Assembly: GCA_025359105.1 (NCBI GenBank)
Contig: JANYHK010000120.1
Location: 215,811-261,583, forward strand
Reading direction: 5' to 3'
From: Myxococcales bacterium
GTDB taxonomy: Bacteria; Myxococcota_A; Polyangia; Polyangiales; Polyangiaceae
DNA: 45,773 nucleotides
Positions 16,613-24,660 of this stretch are shown piece after piece. A program made the translations under genes and the position numbers. Under the pieces are notes generated by a model. That model did no database searches, was not told the origin of the DNA, and saw only the letters and a program-made list of their open reading frames with translations. Within the stretch, counting starts at the first letter, position 1. Each line of letters begins with the position of its first letter.

Positions 16613-18226
16613 GTGATGCACAGCGCGGGCGGCATCGGACGGGCGCAGATGCGCATCGGCCAGGTGCTCGACGGAAAATGGCGTCTCGATGCCCTCCTCG
16701 GCGTGGGCGGGAGCGCGGCTGTCTACGCGGCGACGCATCGCAACACCAAGCGCGCGGCGGTGAAGATCCTGCACCCCGAGCTGTCGACCCACGGCGAGCT
16801 GGTGGCGCGGTTCGTTCGCGAGGGGTACGTCGCCAACAAGATAGGCCACCCGGGCACGGCCGCCGTTCTGGACGACGACAAGGGCGAAGACGGGTCGGTC
16901 TACCTCGTCATGGAGCTGCTCGACGGGCAGTCGCTCGATCGCTTCACGCGTCCCAACGAGGCGGCGCTGCCGCTCGGCGAGGTCGTGCGCTTGATGGACG
17001 ATCTGCTGGACGTTCTGGCCGCCGCGCACGTGCAGGGGATCGTTCACCGCGACATCAAGCCGGCGAACCTGTTCTTGACGACGGACCAGCGGCTCAAGGT
17101 CCTGGACTTCGGCATCGCGCGCCTCGCGGAGCCGCTGTCCGACGGAAGCGCGACGCAGACGGGGATGACGATCGGCACGCCGGCGTTCATGCCGCCGGAG
17201 CAGGCGCGCGGGCGGTGGCACCAGGTCGACGCACGCACGGATCTGTGGGCGGTGGGGGCGACGATGTTCGCGCTCCTGACGCAGAGGCGGCCGCGGACCG
17301 CCGAGACCGGCAACGAGGAGCTCCTGCTCGCGATGACGGCGCCGGTGCAGCCGATCGCGCAGGTCGCGCCGGCTGTGCCCGGCGAAATCGCGCACGTCGT
17401 CGATCGCGCGCTCGCGCTCGACATGGACAGCCGATGGCAGGACGCCCGCGAGATGCAGCAGGCGCTGCGGAGTGCCGGGCGGGCCCTGGCGGCGCGGGGC
17501 GTGGACATGACGCTGCCGGTTCCGTCCGCGGTGGGCGCGGGCGCGCCTTCGCCGCAGACGATCACGATGGGGGACCCGTCGAGCGCGCCGCTCGTGCCGC
17601 GGAGCATGCCCGGGCCTCCGCAGAGGATGCCGCCGTCCGGGCTCACGCCGCCGCACGCGCTCACGCCGCCGCAGCACCTGACGCCGCCGCCGCAGCCAGG
17701 GATGACGACGGGGCCGCGCGCGCCCGAGCACTCGCCCGCGGCGTACGCGTCGACGGCGATGGGCGACGCGCTCACCACCGGACGCGCGATCCTGCAGAGC
17801 CAACCGCCGCCACCCAAGAGAGGCGGGAAGGGGGCGCTGGTGGCGGGCCTGGCGCTTGGCCTCGTCGGCATCCTCACGCTCGGGTTCGCGGCGTTTCGCA
17901 TGATGGGTTCGCGGGCGCCGTCCGCCGCGTCGCAGCCGCCGGTGGCGATCACCGCCCCGGCGACGACCGCGCCGCCGCCCGCCGCCGAGCCGCTTCCGCC
18001 CCCGACCGCGGGCGGAAGCGCCCTTGTCGCGAGCGCGAGCGCGGCTGCGAGCCAGGCCGCGGCGTTGCCGCCGCCGACGTCCGGTAAGCCCATCGCCGGA
18101 CCGAGCACGGGCACGCCGACCGCGCCGTCCACGGCGGCGCCGCCCGCTCCGGCGACCGGTCGTCCGCGCCCCGTTCGCCCTGCCGGCGGCGCCAAATCCG
18201 ACGATCCGTTCGACGTGCGCAACTAG
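16613..18226 (+). CDS. Ser/Thr protein kinase with C-terminal membrane anchor
   Basis: The protein has up to 537 residues from GTG 16613; ATG 16649 (MRIGQVLDGKWRLDALLG) is a likelier start by family pattern. The kinase domain has a Gly loop (LGVGGSAAVY), VAIK-type Lys (AAVKIL), catalytic HRDIKPAN near residue 145, DFG (LDFGIARL) and the PPE motif (FMPPEQARG). After about residue 280 comes a Pro-rich linker containing repeated 'LTPP' units, one membrane span (about 408-430), then a Pro/Ala-rich extracytoplasmic tail. It sits between the FHA cyclase and a TPR protein four bases downstream, so a signalling unit is likely. Confidence 0.95.
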   Translation: MMHSAGGIGRAQMRIGQVLDGKWRLDALLGVGGSAAVYAATHRNTKRAAVKILHPELSTHGELVARFVREGYVANKIGHPGTAAVLDDDKGEDGSVYLVMELLDGQSLDRFTRPNEAALPLGEVVRLMDDLLDVLAAAHVQGIVHRDIKPANLFLTTDQRLKVLDFGIARLAEPLSDGSATQTGMTIGTPAFMPPEQARGRWHQVDARTDLWAVGATMFALLTQRRPRTAETGNEELLLAMTAPVQPIAQVAPAVPGEIAHVVDRALALDMDSRWQDAREMQQALRSAGRALAARGVDMTLPVPSAVGAGAPSPQTITMGDPSSAPLVPRSMPGPPQRMPPSGLTPPHALTPPQHLTPPPQPGMTTGPRAPEHSPAAYASTAMGDALTTGRAILQSQPPPPKRGGKGALVAGLALGLVGILTLGFAAFRMMGSRAPSAASQPPVAITAPATTAPPPAAEPLPPPTAGGSALVASASAAASQAAALPPPTSGKPIAGPSTGTPTAPSTAAPPAPATGRPRPVRPAGGAKSDDPFDVRN

Positions 18227-18229
18227 ACA

Positions 18230-19276
18230 ATGCGACCTTCGTCCCCCACTCGCTCGACTGGAGATCGTCAAGGCCTCGCGCACAAAGCGCGCGCGACCCT
18301 GTTGGGGCTCGCGCTCGCGTCGGTGGCGGCGACGTCGACGACCGCCGCGTTCGCCGATGCCCGCGCCGACGAGCTCTTCCAGGAAGGGCGCAAGGCGATG
18401 AAGGCGAACGACTGGCCGGGCGCGCTCGCTAGCCTCTCGCAGAGCTACAAGCTCGAGCCGGCGCCGGGGACGCTGCTCAACGTCGCCGAGTGCGAGATGC
18501 ACGTCGGCAAGCTCGCGCAGGCGCTCGAGCACTTCAAGCAGGTCGAGATCGCGCTGCCGACGCAGGACAAGCGGCGCGGCGTCGCCGTCGAGCGGGCGCT
18601 CTCGCTCGCATCCCGCGTTCCGCGGCTCGTCGTGAAGCTCGCCGCGACCGCGCCCGCGGGGACCGAGGTCTACCGCGGCGACACGCGCCTCGAGCCCGGC
18701 GCGACCGTCCTCGTCGATCCGGGGCCCATCTCCCTCCGCGTGACGGCGCCCGGTCGTCGTGAGCGCGCGCTGTCCGTCACGGCGAAGGAGAACGAGACCA
18801 CCGCCGTCCTCGCGGAGCCCGAGGCCCTCGACGGGCCGGCCGCGCCCGGACCTGTCCCGGGGCTCGGCCCGTCACCTTCGAGGTCTCCCGCCAGCTCCCC
18901 GCCCGCGGACTCCGGCGTCCAGGCGTCCGCGACGCCGGGCAACGGCAAGCGCACGGCGGGCTTCGTCATCGGCGGCGTCGGCGTCGCGAGCCTCGGCGTC
19001 GGCGTGGTCACCGGGCTGATGGCGCTCGGCAAGGCGAGCACTGTGAAGGAGCACTGCGATCCGAACCTCGCGTGCGATCCGCAAGGGGTCGACGCCGGCT
19101 CGAGCGGCAAGACGCTCTCGCTCGTCAGCACCATCACCGTGGCCGCCGGCCTCGTCGGCATCGGCGTCGGGACGTTCCTGGTCGTCACGAGCAAGGGCAA
19201 GAGCGCGCCGATCACGGCGTTCGCGCCCGTGGTCTCCCCGGAGTTCGCCGGGGCTACCCTCTGGAGAAGCTTCTGA
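18230..19276 (+). CDS. exported TPR protein with two C-terminal membrane segments
   Basis: The protein has 348 residues. A signal sequence (ATLLGLALASVAATSTTAA) precedes a TPR-like region starting ADELFQEGRKAMKANDWPGA, with SQSYKLEPAPGTLLNVAECE. A beta-rich PEGA-like segment follows (GTEVYRGDTRLEPGA, ISLRVTAPGRRE), then a Pro/Ser linker and two Gly-rich hydrophobic helices (FVIGGVGVASLGVGVVTG; TVAAGLVGIGVGTFLVV). This layout is frequent in polyangial genomes downstream of Ser/Thr kinases. It starts four bases after the kinase stop, so co-translation is likely. Probable role: envelope partner of the kinase. Confidence 0.85.
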   Translation: MRPSSPTRSTGDRQGLAHKARATLLGLALASVAATSTTAAFADARADELFQEGRKAMKANDWPGALASLSQSYKLEPAPGTLLNVAECEMHVGKLAQALEHFKQVEIALPTQDKRRGVAVERALSLASRVPRLVVKLAATAPAGTEVYRGDTRLEPGATVLVDPGPISLRVTAPGRRERALSVTAKENETTAVLAEPEALDGPAAPGPVPGLGPSPSRSPASSPPADSGVQASATPGNGKRTAGFVIGGVGVASLGVGVVTGLMALGKASTVKEHCDPNLACDPQGVDAGSSGKTLSLVSTITVAAGLVGIGVGTFLVVTSKGKSAPITAFAPVVSPEFAGATLWRSF

Positions 19277-19393
19277 TGGCGGTCTCCCGCGGCATCCTCG
19301 TCTCGGGGCGGCGCTCGTGACGGGCGTACTTTCCGACGCACACCAGTGCGGCCGCGCCCGTCGGCTGCAGGTAGCGTAGCGAGGACGGTTGCT

Positions 19394-20758
19394 CTACAGC
19401 GCGCAGACGCACTCGGTCGATACGATCGCGCCCTGCGCGATCCACAGGCGCACGCGCTCGAGCTCGTCGACCGTCAGCGCCGGGTTTCCGTTCGTCGGGC
19501 CGTTCGGCCCGATGTTGGGGTACGGCATCTGAAGCCCGGGGACGAAGCCGGCGAGCACGCTGCGCTCCGTCTCGTCGGGCGCCGTGGCAAGCGGGGCCGC
19601 CAAGAAACCGCCGACGGGCTGCGCAAAGAGCGGCACCGCACAGAGCTTCGTCTTCGGATCGCACACGCGCCGGTACCCTGCGTTGGCGCCGCAGCTGGCG
19701 TCGTCCGTGCAAGCGCCGCCGAAGGGCGGGGGCAGCGTCCTGCATTGCTTCGTGGTCAGGTCGCAGCCGCCGGCGCCGCAGTCGCTGTCTTGCTCGCAGC
19801 CGTCGAGGCAGCTGCCGGTTGCCTTGTTGCAAGAGACACCCGTGACTGTCTGGCCGGCGGTGCATTCCTTCGACGTCGTGCAGGTGTCGCCGCGCGCGGA
19901 CAGCGTGCGGCCGTCGCAGCGATTGAACGTGGCCGCCGGCACGGTCGCCGGATCGCTCGGTGCGGCGAGCAGGAGCTTGTACATGAGCCAGCTGTTCGCG
20001 GGAAACCCCGGGTCCACGACGGGCATGTCGATCCCGAAGACGCGCGCCGGACTGGAAGGCGTCGCCCGCGCGCCGGTGTTCGCGCCGTTGGCGACGCGGC
20101 CGATGGCCTGGCGCATACCCGCGCTCGTCTCGAGGATGAGCCCCGCCGCGGGGCTGCTCAGCCCGTCGCCGAAGCGGCTCGTGTCGGCGCCGGCGATGCG
20201 CGCGCCGTGGCACGACGACGCGGAGCAGCGCCCCTGGAAGATCGGCGCGACGTCGCGGCAGTAGTCCGCCGGCGGCTCCGCCGTGCCGGCGCCGGAGGGC
20301 GCAGACGTCAGGAAGCCGATCTGGAGGTTAGGATCCTTGGGCGACAGCCCGGCGCGGTCGATCGCGCGGACGCCGAAGGGATCGTCGTCGGTGCGCGCGA
20401 CGTGCAGGAGCACCTTGTACGGTTGGTTGGGCTTGAGCCATGCGCTCCCGGCCTGCGGCGAGAGCGTGACGACGCGCGCGACCGGATCGTAGGTGACGAC
20501 GGGAAGCAGCGGCGCGTTGTTCGCGTCGACCAGCGCGATGCCCTGGCGATTCACCGTCGACGGCAAGAGCATGCGATCGAACTGGATCTGCACCGGCGCG
20601 TCGGCGGGCAGGTTCCGGTTCGTCCCGATGTTCGCGCCCGAGACGCTGACGAGGTTGCCGCTGGTGATCTGATCGTGAGGCTTGCCCTGATCGCAACCGC
20701 CGGCGCTTCCCCCGAGCGCCGCGACCGCGAGAATGGCCGCCAGGCCAGCGCCGGTCAG
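19394..20758 (-). CDS. Ig-like, Cys-rich lipoprotein with one CX4CH heme-like motif
   Basis: A lipoprotein signal (LAAILAVAALGGSAGGC) leads to a bacterial Ig-like domain (about residues 35-130) of Big_5 type (QIQFDRMLLPSTVNRQG). Next is CRDVAPIFQGRCSASSCHG, a cytochrome-c-like site with CX4CH spacing instead of CX2CH. A dense Cys region (CTTSKECTAG, CEQDSDCGAGGC, CTDDASC) like EGF/Dickkopf modules follows. The end VDELERVRLWIAQGA is typical of c-type cytochrome tails. No ATG, GTG or TTG is available near the signal peptide. The best start is a CTG at 20758, overlapping the preceding stop as CTGA; the basic residues expected before the hydrophobic core lie just upstream (PLRRE), so the start is uncertain. 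Last gene of the cytochrome unit. Confidence 0.75.
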   Translation of the reverse strand: MTGAGLAAILAVAALGGSAGGCDQGKPHDQITSGNLVSVSGANIGTNRNLPADAPVQIQFDRMLLPSTVNRQGIALVDANNAPLLPVVTYDPVARVVTLSPQAGSAWLKPNQPYKVLLHVARTDDDPFGVRAIDRAGLSPKDPNLQIGFLTSAPSGAGTAEPPADYCRDVAPIFQGRCSASSCHGARIAGADTSRFGDGLSSPAAGLILETSAGMRQAIGRVANGANTGARATPSSPARVFGIDMPVVDPGFPANSWLMYKLLLAAPSDPATVPAATFNRCDGRTLSARGDTCTTSKECTAGQTVTGVSCNKATGSCLDGCEQDSDCGAGGCDLTTKQCRTLPPPFGGACTDDASCGANAGYRRVCDPKTKLCAVPLFAQPVGGFLAAPLATAPDETERSVLAGFVPGLQMPYPNIGPNGPTNGNPALTVDELERVRLWIAQGAIVSTECVCAL

Positions 20759-21009
20759 CTCTCGGCGTAGAGGGAGAGCTGCTCGCGGACGACCGGCTCG
20801 CTCACGCCCGTCCGGATGTGCTCCTTCAGGCAGTCGGCCAACGTCAGCAGGAGATCGTCGACCCCCTTGTCCTCGATCAGCTTCGCGAGGAGCGCCTTCG
20901 CTTCGCGGCTGTCGTCCCCCCTGAGAAACTGGCGCACCGAGTCGAGCGAGATCTCGCCCTGGAAATCCAGGTACATGTTCTCCATCAAGTAGCGCACGAG
21001 CTCTTTCAC
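20755..21009 (-). CDS. small helical protein, 84 aa (unknown)
   Basis: The ATG at 21009 follows an AGGAGG-type site (complement of ACCTCCT at 21015-21021). The protein is all-helical and acidic (MKELVRYLMENMYLDFQGEI, then LLAKLIEDKGVDDLLLTLAD) without signal or membrane segment. I do not recognise it. It lies between the 13-heme cytochrome and the Cys-rich lipoprotein, its stop overlapping the lipoprotein start (CTGA). It may be a small cytosolic regulator or chaperone of the electron-transfer unit. Confidence 0.65.
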   Translation of the reverse strand: MKELVRYLMENMYLDFQGEISLDSVRQFLRGDDSREAKALLAKLIEDKGVDDLLLTLADCLKEHIRTGVSEPVVREQLSLYAES

Positions 21010-21123
21010 GCAAGACCTCCTCAGGCCGGGGGGTGAGCGGCGATAGATACCGCTCGGGCCCCACGTGGCGCAAGGGATTCCGCCAGAGACGGCCGGAATT
21101 CGTCCGTGAATTGCGCCGCAATA

Positions 21124-22476
21124 TCAACGGCATTGGGCGAGGACTCCGTCACCGGGGTTGTGGCAGACGAAGCACGGCCGTGGGTTTCGCCGCATCTGCG
21201 TGGCGCAACCGCCGGCAAATCCCGACTTGTGCGGGTTGAATCCGCCGCCTATGCCCTGCCCGCCGTGGCAGAGGACGCAGTCGCGCTCGATGTGGCACGA
21301 GACGCACGCGTTCAGGTTCCGCTGGGCCTCGATCGCGTGGTGGCCGGGCCGGCGCGGGGCGTTGCTCCAGATCTCCTTCGCCGGGTGGAACCGCCCGTTG
21401 TCGCGCACTCCGGACGGGCCGCTCATCGAGACGCCCATCCGCTGGTGGCACGAGAGGCAGAAGCTCTGCTCGCGGTGGCAGCTCGTGCACTTCTGCGTGG
21501 CCTGGCGCGCCTCGATGGGGTGCATCGAGATGTAGTCGTTCGGGTGGATGCTGCGCGGGCGGACGCGGCCGTCGTGGCACTCGGTGCAGAACTCCTCCTT
21601 GTGGCAGTTGCCGCAGAACTGCGAGTCGTTGGCGGCGACGGCCTTGTGCCGGTCGATCCAGTCGGGCGTGTGCGCGGCGTTGTGCAGCCAGCGCGGCGGC
21701 TGGAGCTTGCCGCTCGCGAAGACCGTCTGCATTCGGCCGCCTTCCTTGACCGGGTTCTGGACGTGGCACGTCTCGCACGCCGACTTCGCCTCGCCGCGGG
21801 CGGCGCTGTCGGTCTGCTGGTGGCAATTGAAGCAGCCGCGCATGCGCGGGAGCTGGTCACGCGTCGCGAGCTCGAGGTCCTGCACGGCGCCGTGGCACTG
21901 CTGGCAGGCGATGTTCCGGTCCGCGTGCTTCTTGTGGTTGAAGACCATGTTCGCGCGGGGGATGCGGAACGCAGCCACCTTGTTGCCGTCGCCCGGCTTG
22001 TAGCCGACGTGGCAGAACGCGCACTGGCTGGCCTTGTCGTCCGAGCCCTGCACCTTGTCGAGGTTGCCGTGATCGACGGAGTGGCAGTCGTCGCAGGTAC
22101 CCGGCTTCGGCGTGAGGTGGTCCTTCACGGAGGTGCTCGTCGTCGCGTCCGCGTGGCAGCTCGTGCACTTCTGCTTCTGATCGACCACGTGGAAGCGGTG
22201 GTTGAAGCGGAGGGTCATCTGCTGCGCGGGGAAGACGACATCGCTCGGGCCGGTGTCGGGCTCGAAGGCGCCGGGCGGGAGGAGCTTGGCGGGGACGTGT
22301 TGATCGTTGGGGAGGGGGGCGAGACCGGAGTGGAAGGGGGAGTTTGGGTTCTGCGTCGGACTCGGAGTCGGCGGCGGAGTCGAAGTCGGAGTCGGCGTCG
22401 GCGTCGGGCCCTGGGCGATCGCGAGGGAGACTGCGAGGACGAGGGACAGGGGGAGGAGCCAGAAGAAGAGCTTCAT
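21124..22476 (-). CDS. exported 13-heme c-type cytochrome
   Basis: The protein has 450 residues. The signal peptide (MKLFFWLLPLSLVLAVSLAI) is followed by a Thr/Pro tract (GPTPTPTPTSTPPP) as a spacer. I count thirteen CXXCH sites: CTSCH, CDDCH, CAFCH, CQQCH, CFNCH, CETCH, CGNCH, CTECH, CTSCH, CLSCH, CVSCH, CVLCH and CFVCH. Many additional His residues could be distal ligands (FNHRFH, FNHKKH). Multiheme cytochromes of this kind carry electrons through the periplasm. The ATG overlaps the stop of the beta-barrel gene (ATGA, 22473-22476), implying stoichiometric expression with the barrel. The number of hemes per residue is similar to MtrA/PCC-type conduits, but I cannot assign a subfamily by eye. 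Confidence 0.93.
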   Translation of the reverse strand: MKLFFWLLPLSLVLAVSLAIAQGPTPTPTPTSTPPPTPSPTQNPNSPFHSGLAPLPNDQHVPAKLLPPGAFEPDTGPSDVVFPAQQMTLRFNHRFHVVDQKQKCTSCHADATTSTSVKDHLTPKPGTCDDCHSVDHGNLDKVQGSDDKASQCAFCHVGYKPGDGNKVAAFRIPRANMVFNHKKHADRNIACQQCHGAVQDLELATRDQLPRMRGCFNCHQQTDSAARGEAKSACETCHVQNPVKEGGRMQTVFASGKLQPPRWLHNAAHTPDWIDRHKAVAANDSQFCGNCHKEEFCTECHDGRVRPRSIHPNDYISMHPIEARQATQKCTSCHREQSFCLSCHQRMGVSMSGPSGVRDNGRFHPAKEIWSNAPRRPGHHAIEAQRNLNACVSCHIERDCVLCHGGQGIGGGFNPHKSGFAGGCATQMRRNPRPCFVCHNPGDGVLAQCR

Positions 22477-23996
22477 TTCGTCACCGCCACGGTGAGCCAG
22501 AGCATTCCGCGGAAGCGATGGCCGACGAGCTTGTTCATGGCGTGGTCGAACTCGAACGAGGCGCGCGCGCGCGGGCCGAAGAGGTAGCCGACGCCGGCCA
22601 TGTACGCGAAGCTGCCGGCGCTGCGGTCGGGGCGGAGCTTGTCATCCCACTGGAAGAGCGAGGTCCGCGCGGACAGGAGGTAGCGGGTCTCGACGACGCG
22701 CTCGCCGTACACCTCGCCGCCGACCCTGTCGCCGCCGTCGCCCCAGTTGCCGGTCGCGCGCGCGCCGTAGATGCCGCCGCCCATGCGGTAGCGCGCAGCC
22801 AGCGTGCCGCCCTCGTCGAACGGGGTGCCGTTCGAGGGGTAGTAGTTGGGGTTCACCTGCGAGGTGATGTTCGGTGACGCGGTGGCCGAGTCCGCCGACG
22901 TCCGGACGTTGTACATGCGCGCGTGCGCCGACCCGGAGAGGGCGAGCTTGTCGGTCGCGTCGTAGACGCCGCGTACGCCGAAGTCGTTCATCGGCTCGCT
23001 GGCAAAGAAATTCCAGATCGAGTCGGCGTCGAACGTCGGCTGGTAGAAGTCGTAGTCGAGGCTCAACGTGAGCTTGCGCGTGACGAAGCCGTCGATCGAC
23101 GCGAACACGCTCCCGAACTTCGCGAGGTACATGTCGTACGCGAGGCCGCCCTTGAAGCCGCCGTACTCGGGCAGCGTCGCGTCGATCGAGTAGCCGAGGC
23201 GCTCGCTCGAGATGCGCGTGCCATCGTACCTCACGGGCGTCGTGAGGCCGCTCGCGAACTGCGAGGTGTTCACGCCGCCGGTGTTGAGGACGCGGCGGTA
23301 GGAGAGGCGGCCGTGGAGCCACGTGAGGCCGGCGCTCTCGACGGCGACGCCCATCGCGGGCGCGACGTCGCTCGGCTGGTACGAGGGGTACACCGACGCG
23401 TCGAAATTCGTGCGATCGCCGCGCCAGACGCCGTCGCGCTCCCAGCGCGGGGTGGACAGCGGCATCCCGCCGCGCACCTCGAGCCCGCCGTACGCTTCGA
23501 CGGCGACGTAGGCGGGCGTCGTCATGCGGACGGAGCCGCCGTCGAAGCTCCACCAGCCGAGCGCGTCGGTCGTGTACTGGCGCCCGACCTTGAAGCCGAG
23601 CCAGCCCTTGAGGAGGCGCCGGCCCTCGACGTAGCCGTACATGAGATCGACCGGGCCGCGCGTGAACCCGGGGACGAAGCGCGCGTAGTTGCCGAGATCC
23701 TCCTCGGCGGAGCTCGCGCCGTAGTCGGCGTCGTAGCGCATGCGCGCGCGGAACGTGAGCTCGGGGCCGAGCGAGCCGTCGAGCGGGCGCTCGAACCAGA
23801 GGTTGTAGGCAGCGACGCCGAGCGAGGTGGTGACCCGGCGGCGCGCGATGACCGACTCGCCGGTGGGGCTGCGCAGATCGTAGAACTGCGCCGTCGTGTC
23901 GCTCGTCACCTCGACGTCGGCGGCGCGCGCAGGGGCCGCCGCGAGCGCGACCCCAACGCCGACGCCCAGGCCGCCGATCCGCCGAGAGATGCGCAT
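22473..23996 (-). CDS. outer-membrane beta-barrel protein, candidate cytochrome porin
   Basis: The protein has 507 residues from ATG 23996; the frame upstream is a shadow of the YbjN gene. A signal peptide (ISRRIGGLGVGVGVALAAAP) ends at ARAAD. The mature part is a succession of amphipathic beta strands with aromatic girdles, e.g. LTLSLDYDFYQPTFD, RYLLSARTSLFQWDD and ARASFEFDHAMN, consistent with a large barrel of roughly 20 or more strands. It ends in MLWLTVAVTK. Its stop overlaps the 13-heme cytochrome start. This pairing suggests a porin that sheathes the cytochrome, as MtrB does MtrA. MtrB's N-terminal CXXC is not seen. Confidence 0.8.
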   Translation of the reverse strand: MRISRRIGGLGVGVGVALAAAPARAADVEVTSDTTAQFYDLRSPTGESVIARRRVTTSLGVAAYNLWFERPLDGSLGPELTFRARMRYDADYGASSAEEDLGNYARFVPGFTRGPVDLMYGYVEGRRLLKGWLGFKVGRQYTTDALGWWSFDGGSVRMTTPAYVAVEAYGGLEVRGGMPLSTPRWERDGVWRGDRTNFDASVYPSYQPSDVAPAMGVAVESAGLTWLHGRLSYRRVLNTGGVNTSQFASGLTTPVRYDGTRISSERLGYSIDATLPEYGGFKGGLAYDMYLAKFGSVFASIDGFVTRKLTLSLDYDFYQPTFDADSIWNFFASEPMNDFGVRGVYDATDKLALSGSAHARMYNVRTSADSATASPNITSQVNPNYYPSNGTPFDEGGTLAARYRMGGGIYGARATGNWGDGGDRVGGEVYGERVVETRYLLSARTSLFQWDDKLRPDRSAGSFAYMAGVGYLFGPRARASFEFDHAMNKLVGHRFRGMLWLTVAVTK

Positions 23997-24000
23997 CTCG

Positions 24001-24447
24001 CTACTGATCCGAGGCCCGCGCGCCGCCAAACTCAAGGACGAGCTTGTCGTCGAACGTGTCTGCGACGGCGGAGACCTGCTTGATGATCTGCTCCACCTCT
24101 CCGAGATCGAGGCCCTCGGTCGGGCGCTCACTCAGGGCGACGATGCGCTCGCCGATCTTGCCGAACGCGCTGTTGCCGAGGCCGTTCGCGTTCAGCTCGA
24201 GGAGGCGCACGAAGAGGGCCTCACGCTTGGAGGCGTCGGGCATCGTCATCACCGGCGACACGACGCGAAGGAAGATCTGGCGGTTCGGATCGCGCCGCGC
24301 GAGCGCGATCAGGATCTGCGCGCTCCCGCGCTTGACCGTCCAGCTCGCGACGTCGGGCGCGTCCTTGCCGCGCACGCCGTCGGGATCGACGCCGATCTTC
24401 TTGAGCGCCTCGTCCACGAGGCCCTTTGCTGTCGCGAAATCGTCCAA
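24001..24447 (-). CDS. YbjN-like (type III secretion chaperone-like) protein
   Basis: A TTG start at 24447 has GGAGG five bases upstream and gives 148 residues: MDDFATAKGLVDEALKKIGV, a beta meander around ASWTVKRGSAQILIALARRD, and a C-terminal helical section (LLELNANGLGNSAFGKIGE, IIKQVSAVAD). This is the YbjN/DUF1821 fold, related to T3SS chaperones and found in small regulatory proteins. It lies four bases upstream of the barrel gene and heads the unit; a TTGACA promoter precedes it. It could be a chaperone for the exported partners. Confidence 0.7.
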   Translation of the reverse strand: MDDFATAKGLVDEALKKIGVDPDGVRGKDAPDVASWTVKRGSAQILIALARRDPNRQIFLRVVSPVMTMPDASKREALFVRLLELNANGLGNSAFGKIGERIVALSERPTEGLDLGEVEQIIKQVSAVADTFDDKLVLEFGGARASDQ

Positions 24448-24469
24448 GCCGCCTCCGTTTGCACCCGCG

Positions 24470-24498
24470 AGAATCGAAGGCTCTGCGAAGGATGTCAA
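24470..24498 (-). promoter_or_regulatory. sigma-70-type promoter for the YbjN/barrel/cytochrome unit
   Basis: On the minus strand a perfect -35 box TTGACA (24493-24498) is followed after 17 bases by GATTCT (24470-24475), a 3/6 match to TATAAT. The predicted transcription start near 24463 leaves a leader of about 15 bases including the GGAGG site before the TTG codon. Confidence 0.5.
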
Positions 24499-24660
24499 TC
24501 GGCTTTCGGGAAACGCGTGGTCCCGTAGGGGCGCGGATTTTTTGACGACTCCTCGTCCTTTTGAGGCCCGACTGGGCGTATCCTCTGGGGGCTCCCCATC
24601 GCACCTTGACCCCCATCCGCAGCGGATGGCACCATTTACGGCAAGAGGCCCCCCGCTCCC

